This document shows, piece by piece, positions 17,358-26,095 of a stretch of DNA of 64,000 nucleotides (positions are counted from its first letter, which is position 1; every line of letters starts with the position of its first letter). The notes under the pieces were generated by a model. It was not told the origin of the DNA and did no database searches. It saw nothing but the letters and a program-made list of their open reading frames with translations. The DNA comes from Oribacterium parvum ACB1 (GTDB lineage: Bacteria; Bacillota; Clostridia; Lachnospirales; Lachnospiraceae), in contig NZ_KE148312.1 in NCBI RefSeq assembly GCF_000238055.2, positions 1,236,501 through 1,300,500 on the forward strand. Reading direction: 5' to 3'. A program made the translations under genes and the position numbers.

Positions 17358-18296
17358 ATGAGCAAACGGGCATTCTTATACGCCGGACAGGGCGCGCAGA
17401 TAAAGGGGATGGGAAAGGATTTATATGAGGCCTTCCCTGCATTTCGAAAGGCCTATGATGAGGCGGCACTGGATTTTGATGTGAAGGAGCTTTCTTTCTT
17501 TGACCCGGAGGAGAAGCTGAATGAAACGCGCTTCACCCAGCCGGCACTTGTTGCCTTTGCGACGGGAATGACGGCCTTACTTAGGGAAAAAGGAATTCAT
17601 CCGGACTACTGCCTGGGCCTGTCTCTCGGAGAGTATTCCGCGTTGGAAGCAGCAGGCGTATTTTCCGCAAAAACCGCTGTAGAGCTTGTGGCTTTTCGCG
17701 GAAATAAGATGGAAGAAGCCTCAAAAGGAGTAGAGTCCTCTATGGCGGCTATTCTTGGGCTTTCCGAAGAAGAATTGGAGAAAATCGTGCTTTCTGCCGG
17801 CGGAGAGGTTTATCTTTGTAACCTGAACTGCCCCGGACAGATTGTTATCGGGGGAGAAAAGACTGCTGTAGAGCGTGCGTCAAAGCTCGCATTGGAATCC
17901 GGTGCGAAAAAAGCGATTCCCTTAAAGGTTTCCGGCCCCTTCCATACGCCTTATATGGATAGTGCGGGAGAGGCTCTTGCAGAATATTTTCAAAAAATCA
18001 AGTGGCAGGAGCCGAAATGCAAGGTGCTTCACAATGTGCTGGGAAGAGAAAGAAAAGAAGGGGACCCTTCGATTCCGGAACTTTTAAAGGAACAGGTGGC
18101 AAAGCCCGTAAGAATGGAAGAAAGCCTTAAGCGTGTATTGGAACTTGGTGCTCGTGACTTCATCGAGATTGGACCGGGAAAGACGGTATCGGGCTTTCTT
18201 AAAAAAGTTGCGAAGGAACTGGGAATCGAAGACTATAGAGTCGTTTCCTTGGAAACAAAAGAGGATGTGGAGGCGTTCCTATCTACAGTGGAGTAA
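17358..18296 (+). CDS. fabD: Malonyl-CoA:ACP transacylase
   Basis: Loads malonate onto ACP for chain elongation. Catalytic Ser89 sits in GLSLGEYSAL and the partner His in VSGPFHTPYM near residue 198; the N-terminal AGQGAQIKGMG is also diagnostic. 312 residues, normal. ATG 17358 was preferred over an overlapping GTG at 17355 because of spacing from AAAGGGGA. fabG follows with a 58-base gap. Confidence 0.94.
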   Translation: MSKRAFLYAGQGAQIKGMGKDLYEAFPAFRKAYDEAALDFDVKELSFFDPEEKLNETRFTQPALVAFATGMTALLREKGIHPDYCLGLSLGEYSALEAAGVFSAKTAVELVAFRGNKMEEASKGVESSMAAILGLSEEELEKIVLSAGGEVYLCNLNCPGQIVIGGEKTAVERASKLALESGAKKAIPLKVSGPFHTPYMDSAGEALAEYFQKIKWQEPKCKVLHNVLGRERKEGDPSIPELLKEQVAKPVRMEESLKRVLELGARDFIEIGPGKTVSGFLKKVAKELGIEDYRVVSLETKEDVEAFLSTVE

Positions 18297-18354
18297 AAAG
18301 GCGGATTGGAATTTTGAGGCTTTGTCTTTGGAAAAACAGAGAAAGGGAAGGATT

Positions 18355-19098
18355 GTGGAAAGAGAGACTTGTTTAATTACCGGGGCAAGTGGCGGAATCG
18401 GTTCCGCTATTGCTTTAAAAATGGCGGAGGAAGGCTATAATCTCGTCTTGCATTACGGAAAGAATAAAGAGGCGGCGGAGGAGCTTGCAAAGGAGATTAA
18501 AGTAAAGAATCCGGAAACGGAATTGCTTCTCCTCTCTGCGGATATTCGAAAGGAAGAGGAAGTCAATGCCCTTGTGGAAGAAGGCTTAAGCCGTTTTTCT
18601 TCCATAGAAGTCTTGGTGAACAATGCCGGTGTGACCAGGGATCAGCTTCTTTTGAAAATGACATCGGAAGACTTTGACTGCGTAATCGATAGCAATCTGC
18701 GAAGTGCCTTTCTTTTCTCCAAAGCAGTGTCCAAATATATGATTAAAAAGCGATACGGAAGAATTGTACAGATTTCCAGTGTGGTAGGGATACACGGAAA
18801 CAGCGGACAAAGTAATTATGCGGCATCGAAAGCAGGACTTATCGGATTTTCGAAATCTCTCGCCAAAGAGCTTGCCGGACGAAATATTACGGTCAATGTC
18901 ATTTGCCCCGGCTTTATTGATACCAAAATGACGGAGGTTCTGTCTGATGCGGTGAAGGAGGCGCTTCTTTCTTCCATTCCGATGAAAAAATTCGGTACAG
19001 GAGAAGATGTTGCCAATGCAGTAGCCTTTTTTGCAAAGAGAGAGTCTTCCTATATTACGGGGGAAAGTCTTCTTGTAGACGGCGGTATGGGAATGTAG
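18355..19098 (+). CDS. fabG: 3-oxoacyl-ACP reductase
   Basis: NADPH-dependent short-chain dehydrogenase reducing beta-ketoacyl-ACP. The frame stays open far upstream through fabD, but GTG 18355 follows GGGAAGG and gives a normal 247-residue enzyme beginning VERETCLITG. GASGGIG (residues 10-16) binds NADP, NNAG is present, and Tyr155 and Lys159 in NYAASK are catalytic at the canonical positions. It ends in the usual VDGGMGM. Confidence 0.94.
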   Translation: MERETCLITGASGGIGSAIALKMAEEGYNLVLHYGKNKEAAEELAKEIKVKNPETELLLLSADIRKEEEVNALVEEGLSRFSSIEVLVNNAGVTRDQLLLKMTSEDFDCVIDSNLRSAFLFSKAVSKYMIKKRYGRIVQISSVVGIHGNSGQSNYAASKAGLIGFSKSLAKELAGRNITVNVICPGFIDTKMTEVLSDAVKEALLSSIPMKKFGTGEDVANAVAFFAKRESSYITGESLLVDGGMGM

Positions 19099-19210
19099 CC
19101 TGTCGGTATGTAAATAGAAACGAAAATCTATTTTCCTGAAAGAGGGAGAGACGGAAAACAATCTCTACGGGAATCAAGCAAAATAGAGCAAAGAATCATA
19201 GGGAGTGAAA

Positions 19211-20440
19211 ATGGAAAAGAGACGAGTGGTAGTGACAGGACTGGGGACGGTGAACCCCGTCGGAAATACGGTAGAAGAGAGCTGGAAGGGGATTCGCGAA
19301 GGAAAGATCGGTATCGGGGAAATCACTGCCTTTGACAGTAGTGCCTTTTCCGTGCACCTTGCCGGAGAAGTAAAGGATTTTCATCCGGAAACGGTCTTCG
19401 ATAAAAGAGAATTAAAGCATATGGCGCGCTTCACGCAGTTTGCCATGATTGCTGCGGAAGAGGCTATGCTGGACAGCGGAATTTCCGGAACCCTCCCGCC
19501 TGAAGAAATGGGTGTCATCGTTTCCAGTGGAATCGGCGGTTTAAAGACCATAGAGGAAGAGCATACCAAGGGCGAGAAACGAGGCTTTGAAAGAGTGAGT
19601 CCCTTCTTTATTCCGATGTCTATTTCCAATATGGCGGCAGGAGAGATTGCCATTCGGCACAAGTTGAAGGGAATCTGCATTTGCCCGGTCACGGCTTGTG
19701 CCGGCGGATCCAATGCGGTAGGCGATGCCTTTCATCGTATTCGGGACGGCTATGAAACCGCCATGCTTTGCGGCGGAACAGAGGCGGCCATCTCGGAGCT
19801 TGGAATCGGTGGATTTGCAACGATGAAGGCTCTTTCTCCGGCGACAGAAGTAAGTCGTGCTTCCATTCCTTTTGATAAGGAACGCTCCGGTTTTGTCATG
19901 GGAGAGGGATCGGGAATCCTCATTTTAGAGGAAAGAGAGCATGCCTTAAAAAGAGGAGCAAAGATTTATGCCGAAATCGTAGGATACGGGGCGAACTGTG
20001 ATGCCTATCACATTACTTCACCCTCCCCCGGAGGAGAGGGCGCAGCTGCCTGCATGGAACTTGCCTTAAAGGATGCAGGAATTACATCTTCTGATATTGA
20101 TTACATCAATGCACACGGCACTTCCACTCATTTAAATGACCTTGGAGAAACAGCGGCGGTAAAGGCTGTTTTCAAGGAAAGAGCTTATTCCGTTCCTATT
20201 TCCTCCACAAAGTCCATGACAGGACACTTGCTTGGTGCAGCCGGAGCAGTAGAAGCCATTTTCTCCGTCCTTGCCCTTCGCGACGGCTTTGTGCCGGGAA
20301 CGATGAACTATCAGGTAAAGGATGAAGAGCTGGATCTGGACTATGTGCCGAATAAAGGGCGGGAGAAAGAGCTTCGTTATACTATGTCGAACTCTCTCGG
20401 CTTCGGCGGACATAACGCTTGCCTTGTCTTTAAGAAATAG
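19211..20440 (+). CDS. fabF: Beta-ketoacyl-ACP synthase II
   Basis: Elongating condensing enzyme. Cys163 in VTACAGGSNA is the nucleophile at the canonical number; the His residues are in NAHGTSTHLND and KSMTGHLLGAAG. 409 residues. ATG 19211 was chosen over GTG 19205 as it is better spaced from the AGGGAG sequence. Last gene before copy 3 of the interspersed element. Confidence 0.95.
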   Translation: MEKRRVVVTGLGTVNPVGNTVEESWKGIREGKIGIGEITAFDSSAFSVHLAGEVKDFHPETVFDKRELKHMARFTQFAMIAAEEAMLDSGISGTLPPEEMGVIVSSGIGGLKTIEEEHTKGEKRGFERVSPFFIPMSISNMAAGEIAIRHKLKGICICPVTACAGGSNAVGDAFHRIRDGYETAMLCGGTEAAISELGIGGFATMKALSPATEVSRASIPFDKERSGFVMGEGSGILILEEREHALKRGAKIYAEIVGYGANCDAYHITSPSPGGEGAAACMELALKDAGITSSDIDYINAHGTSTHLNDLGETAAVKAVFKERAYSVPISSTKSMTGHLLGAAGAVEAIFSVLALRDGFVPGTMNYQVKDEELDLDYVPNKGREKELRYTMSNSLGFGGHNACLVFKK

Positions 20441-20471
20441 CAAAGGAAGTTATAAAAAAGGAGTAAATAGG

Positions 20472-20620
20472 AGGAAACGACCCTCTATACCCTTACGGGC
20501 AAAAGCGTTTGGAGGCCTCGGCACTTGATGAACACAAGCGTAGCGAAGTGTGAATCTAGTACCGCTAGGCCGGAACCGAGCGAGAGCGTCTTTTGCCGGA
20601 AGGGCTAGGGGGCGTTTCCT
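20472..20620 (+). repeat. Interspersed structured element, copy 3, between fabF and fabZ
   Basis: Arms 20472-20505 and 20590-20620 pair with a few mismatches (AGGAAACG against CGTTTCCT at the ends, CAAAAG against CTTTTG at the core). Core pieces are GCACTTG at 20521-20527, hairpin 20532-20551 (arms ACAC/GTGT, GUA loop), CTAGTACCG at about 20556-20564 and CGAGCGAGAGCG at 20577-20588. This is the most compact copy. It would be transcribed as part of the fatty-acid operon mRNA. Confidence 0.85.
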
Positions 20621-20648
20621 TTAGAAGTACTTATGAAAGGAACGCACT

Positions 20649-21077
20649 ATGCCAAAGTTAAATATAGAAGAAATCGAAGCAATCCTCCCGCACCGTTATC
20701 CGTTTTTACTGCTTGACAGTGTGGAGGACTACACCCCCGGGGAGTTTGCTGTTGCAAAAAAATGTGTTTCGGCGAATGAGCCGTTTTTTCAGGGGCATTT
20801 TCCAAAGTTCAAGGTAATGCCGGGAGTTTTAGTGGTGGAAGCTCTTGCGCAGACAGGTGCAGTAGCTCTTCTTTCTCTTCCGGAGCATAAAGGAAAGATT
20901 GCCCTCTTTGGAGGAATCAAGAACTGTAAGTTTAAGACTCCGGTTCGACCGGGAGATACGCTGGAGCTTAGTTGTCGTTTAACGAACAGAAAAGGCCCGA
21001 TTGGGATAGGTGAAGCGGAAGCGAAGGTGAATGGAAAGACGGCTGTAAAGGCGGAGCTCAGCTTTGCTATCATGTAA
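20649..21077 (+). CDS. fabZ: 3-hydroxyacyl-ACP dehydratase
   Basis: Hot-dog-fold dehydratase making the enoyl-ACP that FabK reduces. Family signatures are LPHRYPFLLLD, the active-site FFQGHFPKFKVMPGVL with the catalytic His, and EALAQTGA with the catalytic Glu. 142 residues, typical. The ribosome-binding site GAAAGGAA lies just downstream of element copy 3, so structure in that element could influence fabZ translation. Confidence 0.95.
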   Translation: MPKLNIEEIEAILPHRYPFLLLDSVEDYTPGEFAVAKKCVSANEPFFQGHFPKFKVMPGVLVVEALAQTGAVALLSLPEHKGKIALFGGIKNCKFKTPVRPGDTLELSCRLTNRKGPIGIGEAEAKVNGKTAVKAELSFAIM

Positions 21078-21389
21078 ATTGCGGTTTTGTCATACTAAGA
21101 AGTTCGGACCGATTCGAAAAGGAAATTATTTTAATAATAGGAGCTGTTCATAGTCAATAAGCAGTGCAATATTATTAAAAAAATATTAAAAAAAGAAAAT
21201 ATTGCTTTTGAAAAATGAATATAAACATATGGATTAAATCATTTAATTAAAAAAACTCTTAAATATAGGCTTCTGCTATTGGAAAAATCGTAATTTTCTG
21301 TTAAAGTTGGATTGAAATAGAAAATTGCTTTTATTTTAACAAAGTAAAAGTGCGTGATGACAATTTAATTTTTGAGAAAAGAGAAACGT
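21078..21389. other. AT-rich gap between fabZ and the MarR regulator
   Basis: About 310 bases, very AT-rich from 21120 on, with several poly-A/T tracts. It probably contains the regulator's promoter, but no -35/-10 pair with correct spacing is convincing, and no terminator hairpin was found after fabZ. I see no gene in it. Confidence 0.5.
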
Positions 21390-21881
21390 ATGTTTAGTGA
21401 TGCCATATTTGGTCTTTACGACAAATTTCGGATTTATTTTTATATGCAGGTATTTGCGAAGTTTGAAAAAAGAGAGGCGAGTCTCACTACTGTAGAAAGC
21501 TACAGCATAGAATGCATTAAGGCTCTGGGAGAGCCAACTGTGCAGGAGTTTGCCATCATGATGGGCATTTCCGCGCCGAATGCGGCCTACAAGGTTAATG
21601 CTCTTATTCAGAAGGGTTATATTGAGAAGATTCAGGATGAAAATGATCATCGTGAATTTCATCTTCGTCCCACAAAGAAATTCTGGGACTATTACGAGGT
21701 TTCTTTCCGCTATGTGAAGAAAGTAGAGGAGCGTTGCAAGAAACGCTTTACGAAGGAAGAAATGGAAAAGCTGGAAGAGATGATTCATATTATTACCACA
21801 GAACTGATGCCTGAATTGGATACGGCAAAATTTACCAAGGAAGGTGTAGAACGTCATATTAGTATTGGGGCTGAGGACTAA
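21390..21881 (+). CDS. MarR-family transcriptional regulator, possible fatty-acid regulator
   Basis: 163-residue winged-helix DNA-binding protein. The helix-turn-helix region is PTVQEFAIMMGISAPNAAYKVNALIQKGYI and the wing DENDHREFHLRPT, followed by a dimerising C-terminal helix pair. The ATG at 21390 was chosen over a TTG at 21372. Position directly after the fab genes recalls FabT, the MarR-type fab repressor of streptococci, but FabT usually lies near the start of the cluster and no matching operator was found, so the link is inference. Confidence 0.85.
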   Translation: MFSDAIFGLYDKFRIYFYMQVFAKFEKREASLTTVESYSIECIKALGEPTVQEFAIMMGISAPNAAYKVNALIQKGYIEKIQDENDHREFHLRPTKKFWDYYEVSFRYVKKVEERCKKRFTKEEMEKLEEMIHIITTELMPELDTAKFTKEGVERHISIGAED

Positions 21882-21950
21882 GTGCAAATCTCTGTCCGAA
21901 GCAGTGCGTTTTCAAAGGGCTTCAGGCTTGGATATTCCTGATTTGTATTG

Positions 21951-21981
21951 AAAGAGCATCCGATTGCGGATGCTCTTTTTA
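21951..21981 (+). terminator. Intrinsic terminator after the MarR gene
   Basis: Perfect 12-bp stem AAAGAGCATCCG/CGGATGCTCTTT with an ATTG loop and trailing T-run; it separates the regulator from secDF. Confidence 0.9.
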
Positions 21982-22070
21982 TTTCTTGCACTAAGACTTT
22001 TACCTGTGCTAATATAAGGCAGTATATGCCTAAGGAAAAAAGGCAAAATCTTTTGCAAAGGAAGTACGAA

Positions 22071-24224
22071 ATGAACAAGAAATTTAAGGCTACATTACAG
22101 TTGTTGGGAGTCCTGATCCTGACTGCGGCGTTCTGCGTTCTCGGCTATATGAACGCAAACAATATTAAGCTCGGTTTGGACTTAAACGGAGGTGTTTCCA
22201 TCACTTACCAAACTGTGGACGAGAATCCCACTGCGGAGCAGATGAGTGACACGGTGTATAAGCTGCAGATGAAGGCACAGAGCTATTCGGATGAAGCGCA
22301 GGTGTATAAAGAGGGAGATAATCGAATCAATATCGATATTCCCGGTGCCACGGATGCCAATGCAATTCTCGAAGAGCTGGGAGAACCCGGAACACTGGAG
22401 TTTGCGGATGAGAACGGAAATGTGCTTCTTACCGGAGATGATGTAAAAACAGCTTCGGCGGGAATGACCAACCAGAACAATAATAAGGAATATGTGATTG
22501 AGCTTGTCTTTAATGAGGCGGGAGCGAAGAAATTTGAGGAAGCGACCAAGAACAATGTAGGGAAGCGCATTTACATTATCTATAATAATGAAGTGATTTC
22601 TTCTCCGAATGTAAAGGAAGCGATTAGCGGCGGTCAGGCATCCATCAGCCCGATTGAGTCCTATGATGAGGCGAACAAAATTGCTTCCACCATTCGTATC
22701 GGTGCTCTTCCGGTAAAGCTGACCGAGCTTCGTTCCAATGTAATCGGTGCGACCCTCGGTGTGGAGGCAATTGCGAGCTCCTTAAAGGCGGCTGCTATCG
22801 GTATTGCGCTGGTGATTCTTTTCATGTTGCTTGTTTATCGTCTGCCGGGGCTTGCCTCTTCCATTGCTTTAGTGCTGTATGTAGGGCTTGAAATGGTACT
22901 TCTACAGGCATTTGAAGTAACCTTGACGCTTCCCGGTATCGCCGGCGTTATTCTTTCCATCGGTATGGCCGTGGATGCGAATGTCATCATTTTTACCAGA
23001 ATCAAGGAAGAGCTGGGACAGGGGAATTCTGTAGAAAAGTCTATTAAGGCCGGCTTTGAGAAGGCGCTTTCCGCTATTTTGGACGGAAATATCACGACCC
23101 TTATTGCGGCGGCGGTGCTTTATCTCCGCGGTTCCGGAACGGTAAAGAGCTTTGCGACCACCTTGGCAATCGGTATCGTGGTTTCTTTAATCACGGCGCT
23201 TTTTGTGACAAGAGCACTTTTATATGCTTTCCTTTCCATGGGAGCGGAGAATCCGGCTCTTTACGGAATCAAGAAAGATACCAAAATCATCAACTTTATC
23301 AAGTTCCGTAAGATTGCCTACCTTGCTTCTGCGGTAGTGATTGTTGCCGGCTTTGCCATGCTCGGGATGAATAAGAAAAACACGGGTTATATCTTTAACT
23401 ATGACCTTGACTTTAAGGGCGGTTCTTCCACAACGATTACCTTTGATAAAGATTTAAGTATGGAGGAAGTGGATCAGCAGGTTATTCCGCTCTTTAGGGA
23501 AGCAACCGGCGGGGATGCTTCCGCACAGGCGGCGAAAGTGGCTGGAACCAACGAAGTAATCATTAAAACAAGAACCATGTCAACGGAAGAGAGAGCAAAG
23601 CTCTACAACAGCATTCAAGAGAAGTTCTCCATCTCCGAGGATAAGATTGTTACGGAAAATATCTCCGGTGCCGTTTCCAAGGAAATGAAGACGGATGCCG
23701 TTTGGGCACTCACGATTGCCATCTTCTGTATGTTGATTTATATCTGGGTTCGTTTCCGGGATATCAAGTTTGCATCCTCTTCTGTACTTGCTCTTGCGCA
23801 CGATGTGCTTGTGACAGTAACCTTCTACGCGGCATTCCGCTGGGCGGTAGGCTCCAATTTTATCGCTTGCATCCTGACTATTGTCGGATATTCCATCAAC
23901 GCGACCATCGTGGTATTTGACCGTATTCGTGAAAACATTCAGAAGGGCGAGGTGAAGAAGAAAGGCTTGGAGTTTGCGGTAAATGAGGCGATTTCCAATA
24001 CCCTTACCCGTTCTATAAATACATCGATTACGACTTTTATCACGGTATTCTGCCTCTTCCTCTTCGGCGTAAGCTCTATTCGAGACTTCTCTATGCCGCT
24101 TATGGTAGGTATTGTTTCCGGTGCTTGGTCTTCGGTATGCATTGCCGGACCGCTTTGGTATGATTTTGTAAATATGTCCAAGAAGCGGAAGGAAAAGCTT
24201 TCTGCAGAGAAGGGCAAGAAGTAA
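22071..24224 (+). CDS. secDF: Protein translocase SecDF fusion
   Basis: Membrane accessory of the Sec translocon that uses the proton gradient to aid protein release. Separate SecD and SecF halves are fused in 717 residues, as in many Firmicutes. The SecD half has GLDLNGGVSITYQ (residues about 35-47) and the TM4 motif GMAVDANVIIFTRIKEEL; the SecF half has LDFKGGSSTTITF and GYSINATIVVFDRIREN. ATG 22071 follows AAAGGAAG; the frame is open further upstream but reads through a terminator. tgt and yajC follow, other members of this conserved neighbourhood. Confidence 0.95.
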   Translation: MNKKFKATLQLLGVLILTAAFCVLGYMNANNIKLGLDLNGGVSITYQTVDENPTAEQMSDTVYKLQMKAQSYSDEAQVYKEGDNRINIDIPGATDANAILEELGEPGTLEFADENGNVLLTGDDVKTASAGMTNQNNNKEYVIELVFNEAGAKKFEEATKNNVGKRIYIIYNNEVISSPNVKEAISGGQASISPIESYDEANKIASTIRIGALPVKLTELRSNVIGATLGVEAIASSLKAAAIGIALVILFMLLVYRLPGLASSIALVLYVGLEMVLLQAFEVTLTLPGIAGVILSIGMAVDANVIIFTRIKEELGQGNSVEKSIKAGFEKALSAILDGNITTLIAAAVLYLRGSGTVKSFATTLAIGIVVSLITALFVTRALLYAFLSMGAENPALYGIKKDTKIINFIKFRKIAYLASAVVIVAGFAMLGMNKKNTGYIFNYDLDFKGGSSTTITFDKDLSMEEVDQQVIPLFREATGGDASAQAAKVAGTNEVIIKTRTMSTEERAKLYNSIQEKFSISEDKIVTENISGAVSKEMKTDAVWALTIAIFCMLIYIWVRFRDIKFASSSVLALAHDVLVTVTFYAAFRWAVGSNFIACILTIVGYSINATIVVFDRIRENIQKGEVKKKGLEFAVNEAISNTLTRSINTSITTFITVFCLFLFGVSSIRDFSMPLMVGIVSGAWSSVCIAGPLWYDFVNMSKKRKEKLSAEKGKK

Positions 24225-24331
24225 GCTTGTCTTGAGCAGGATTGCCCGGGGTTATTAACCGGATAGAATACGATGAGAAATCATAGAGAAATGGATGTAG
24301 AGTCAAGTTCACTGTAAAGTAAGGAGCGGAT

Positions 24332-25519
24332 ATGGCGACTGTCAAAATGAAATATGAAATAGTCGGACAGTGCGGAAGGGCCAAGTCCGCTCATATGGAA
24401 ACCGTACACGGCGTGATTGAAACTCCGGTTTTTATGAATGTGGGTACGGTAGCCGCTATTAAGGGCGGAGTATCCACGGATGACCTTCGGCTAATCGGAA
24501 CACAGGTGGAGCTTTCCAACACCTATCATCTTCATGTAAGAACCGGAGACAAGGTGATCAAGGAGCTTGGCGGACTGCATCGGATGATGAAATGGGATAA
24601 GCCGATTCTCACGGATTCCGGCGGCTTTCAGGTCTATAGTTTAGCAAAGACCGGACGGAAGATTCGGGAAGAGGGAGTGGAGTTTCGCTCCCATATTGAC
24701 GGGCGAAGGATTTATATGGGGCCAGAAGAGTCCATGGAGATTCAATCCAACCTGGCTTCCACCATTGCCATGGCTTTCGATGAGTGTCCTCCGGCACTGG
24801 CGGACAGGCAGTATATTGAGCCCTCTGTGGAGAGGACGACACGCTGGCTTCTTCGTTGTAAAAAGAGGATGGAAGAACTGAGTCAAGAGGAAAGCACGAT
24901 TAACAAAAACCAGCTTCTTTTCGGTATCAATCAGGGCGGCGTCCTTTCGGATGTGCGAATTAACCATGCTAAGCAGATCTCCGAGCTGGAGCTTCCGGGC
25001 TATGCCGTAGGAGGTCTTGCAGTGGGAGAGAGTCATGAAGACATGTATCGGATTCTGGATGATGTAGTGCCCTTCCTTCCAAAGGATAAGCCGACCTACC
25101 TTATGGGCGTCGGTACACCGGAAAACATGGTGCAGGCGGTAGACCGCGGAATAGACTTTTTTGACTGCGTATTCCCGAGTCGTAACGGAAGACATGGGCA
25201 TGTTTATCATGCCTCCGGCAAGCTGAATCTTTGGAATCTCGCTTATGAAAAGGATTTTCGCCCGATAGAGGAGGGCTGTGACTGCCCGGCATGTAAGGGG
25301 ATTCGCTTGGAGGACGGAAGCTACACGGGTGGTTATTCCAGAGCTTATATTCGCCACCTCTTAAAGGCGAAGGAAATGCTCGGTATGCGCCTTTGTGTAC
25401 TGCACAACCTTTCTTACTATAATCGTTTGATGCGGGAGATGCGTTTTGCGATTCGGGAAGGAAGGTGGGAAGCATGGAAGACGGAAGCGCTGTATAAGCT
25501 GAAGATTCAGAATTCCTAA
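24332..25519 (+). CDS. tgt: tRNA-guanine transglycosylase
   Basis: Exchanges guanine-34 for preQ1 in GUN-anticodon tRNAs, a step in queuosine synthesis. Substrate-site Asp95 lies in TDSGGFQ; the catalytic Asp lies in DCVFPSRNGRHG near residue 275. Zinc ligands are in CDCPACKG with a downstream His. 395 residues, slightly longer than usual. AAGGAG precedes ATG 24332. Lies between secDF and yajC, a reordered version of the common tgt-yajC-secD arrangement. Confidence 0.96.
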   Translation: MATVKMKYEIVGQCGRAKSAHMETVHGVIETPVFMNVGTVAAIKGGVSTDDLRLIGTQVELSNTYHLHVRTGDKVIKELGGLHRMMKWDKPILTDSGGFQVYSLAKTGRKIREEGVEFRSHIDGRRIYMGPEESMEIQSNLASTIAMAFDECPPALADRQYIEPSVERTTRWLLRCKKRMEELSQEESTINKNQLLFGINQGGVLSDVRINHAKQISELELPGYAVGGLAVGESHEDMYRILDDVVPFLPKDKPTYLMGVGTPENMVQAVDRGIDFFDCVFPSRNGRHGHVYHASGKLNLWNLAYEKDFRPIEEGCDCPACKGIRLEDGSYTGGYSRAYIRHLLKAKEMLGMRLCVLHNLSYYNRLMREMRFAIREGRWEAWKTEALYKLKIQNS

Positions 25520-25624
25520 AGCAGAGATTTGAAATCTAAGATTTTGCATGGATAAAAGCCTTGCTTTTTTCGATAAAAGGTGCAAAATGAAGGACAGAAT
25601 TGTAAAGGACAAAAGGAGAAAAAT

Positions 25625-25903
25625 ATGGGAAACATTGGGGTATTCGGAACGGTAGCGTACATTTTGGTCATCGTCGGTATTTTCTATTTTATGGGAGTTC
25701 GTCCTCAGCAGAAGGAGAAGAAAAAGCAGCAGGATATGTTGTCCAGCTTGGCTGTCGGAGATACGGTATTGACTACTTCCGGTTTCTATGGAGTGATTAT
25801 CGATATGACGGATGATACCGTGATTGTAGAGTTCGGCGGAAATAAGAACTGTCGCATTCCTATGCAGAAGGCTGCTATTGTGCAGATTGAAAAAGCAAAT
25901 TAA
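25625..25903 (+). CDS. yajC: Preprotein translocase subunit YajC
   Basis: 92-residue single-span membrane protein of the SecDF-YajC complex. One N-terminal helix (residues 5-24, VFGTVAYILVIVGIFYFMGV) is followed by RPQQKEKKKQQDML and the conserved domain SLAVGDTVLTTSGFYGVI. Start at 25625 follows AGGAG. Confidence 0.94.
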   Translation: MGNIGVFGTVAYILVIVGIFYFMGVRPQQKEKKKQQDMLSSLAVGDTVLTTSGFYGVIIDMTDDTVIVEFGGNKNCRIPMQKAAIVQIEKAN

Positions 25904-25912
25904 GTTTTATTT

Positions 25913-25939
25913 ATTGCCACTCGGTTCTCGGGTGGCAAT
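25913..25939. terminator. Hairpin after yajC, terminator-like without T-run
   Basis: An 11-bp stem (ATTGCCACTCG pairing with CGGGTGGCAAT) lies 10 bases after yajC. No T-tract follows, so it may be an mRNA 3'-end stabiliser rather than an intrinsic terminator. Confidence 0.5.
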
Positions 25940-26095
25940 GCTTATGCATAACGAATATTGGATGAAGAGTGTATGATATCTTTTGGGAAAAAATAAGCGA
26001 TGCATTTGTTCTATGTATAATACGCAGGAAAAATTGTTTTACCTAAGATATTTGGGAAATGGAAAACGGAAACAAAGAAAATCAAGAGGGTCGAA

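Noticed and set aside
18133-18354. N-terminal extension of FabG into fabD
   Set aside because: Overlaps the active fabD frame and would make an abnormally long reductase; GTG 18355 gives the normal length.
21948-22070. Longer SecDF start at 21948
   Set aside because: It begins inside a perfect intrinsic terminator and lacks a ribosome-binding site; ATG 22071 has AAAGGAAG and the right membrane start.
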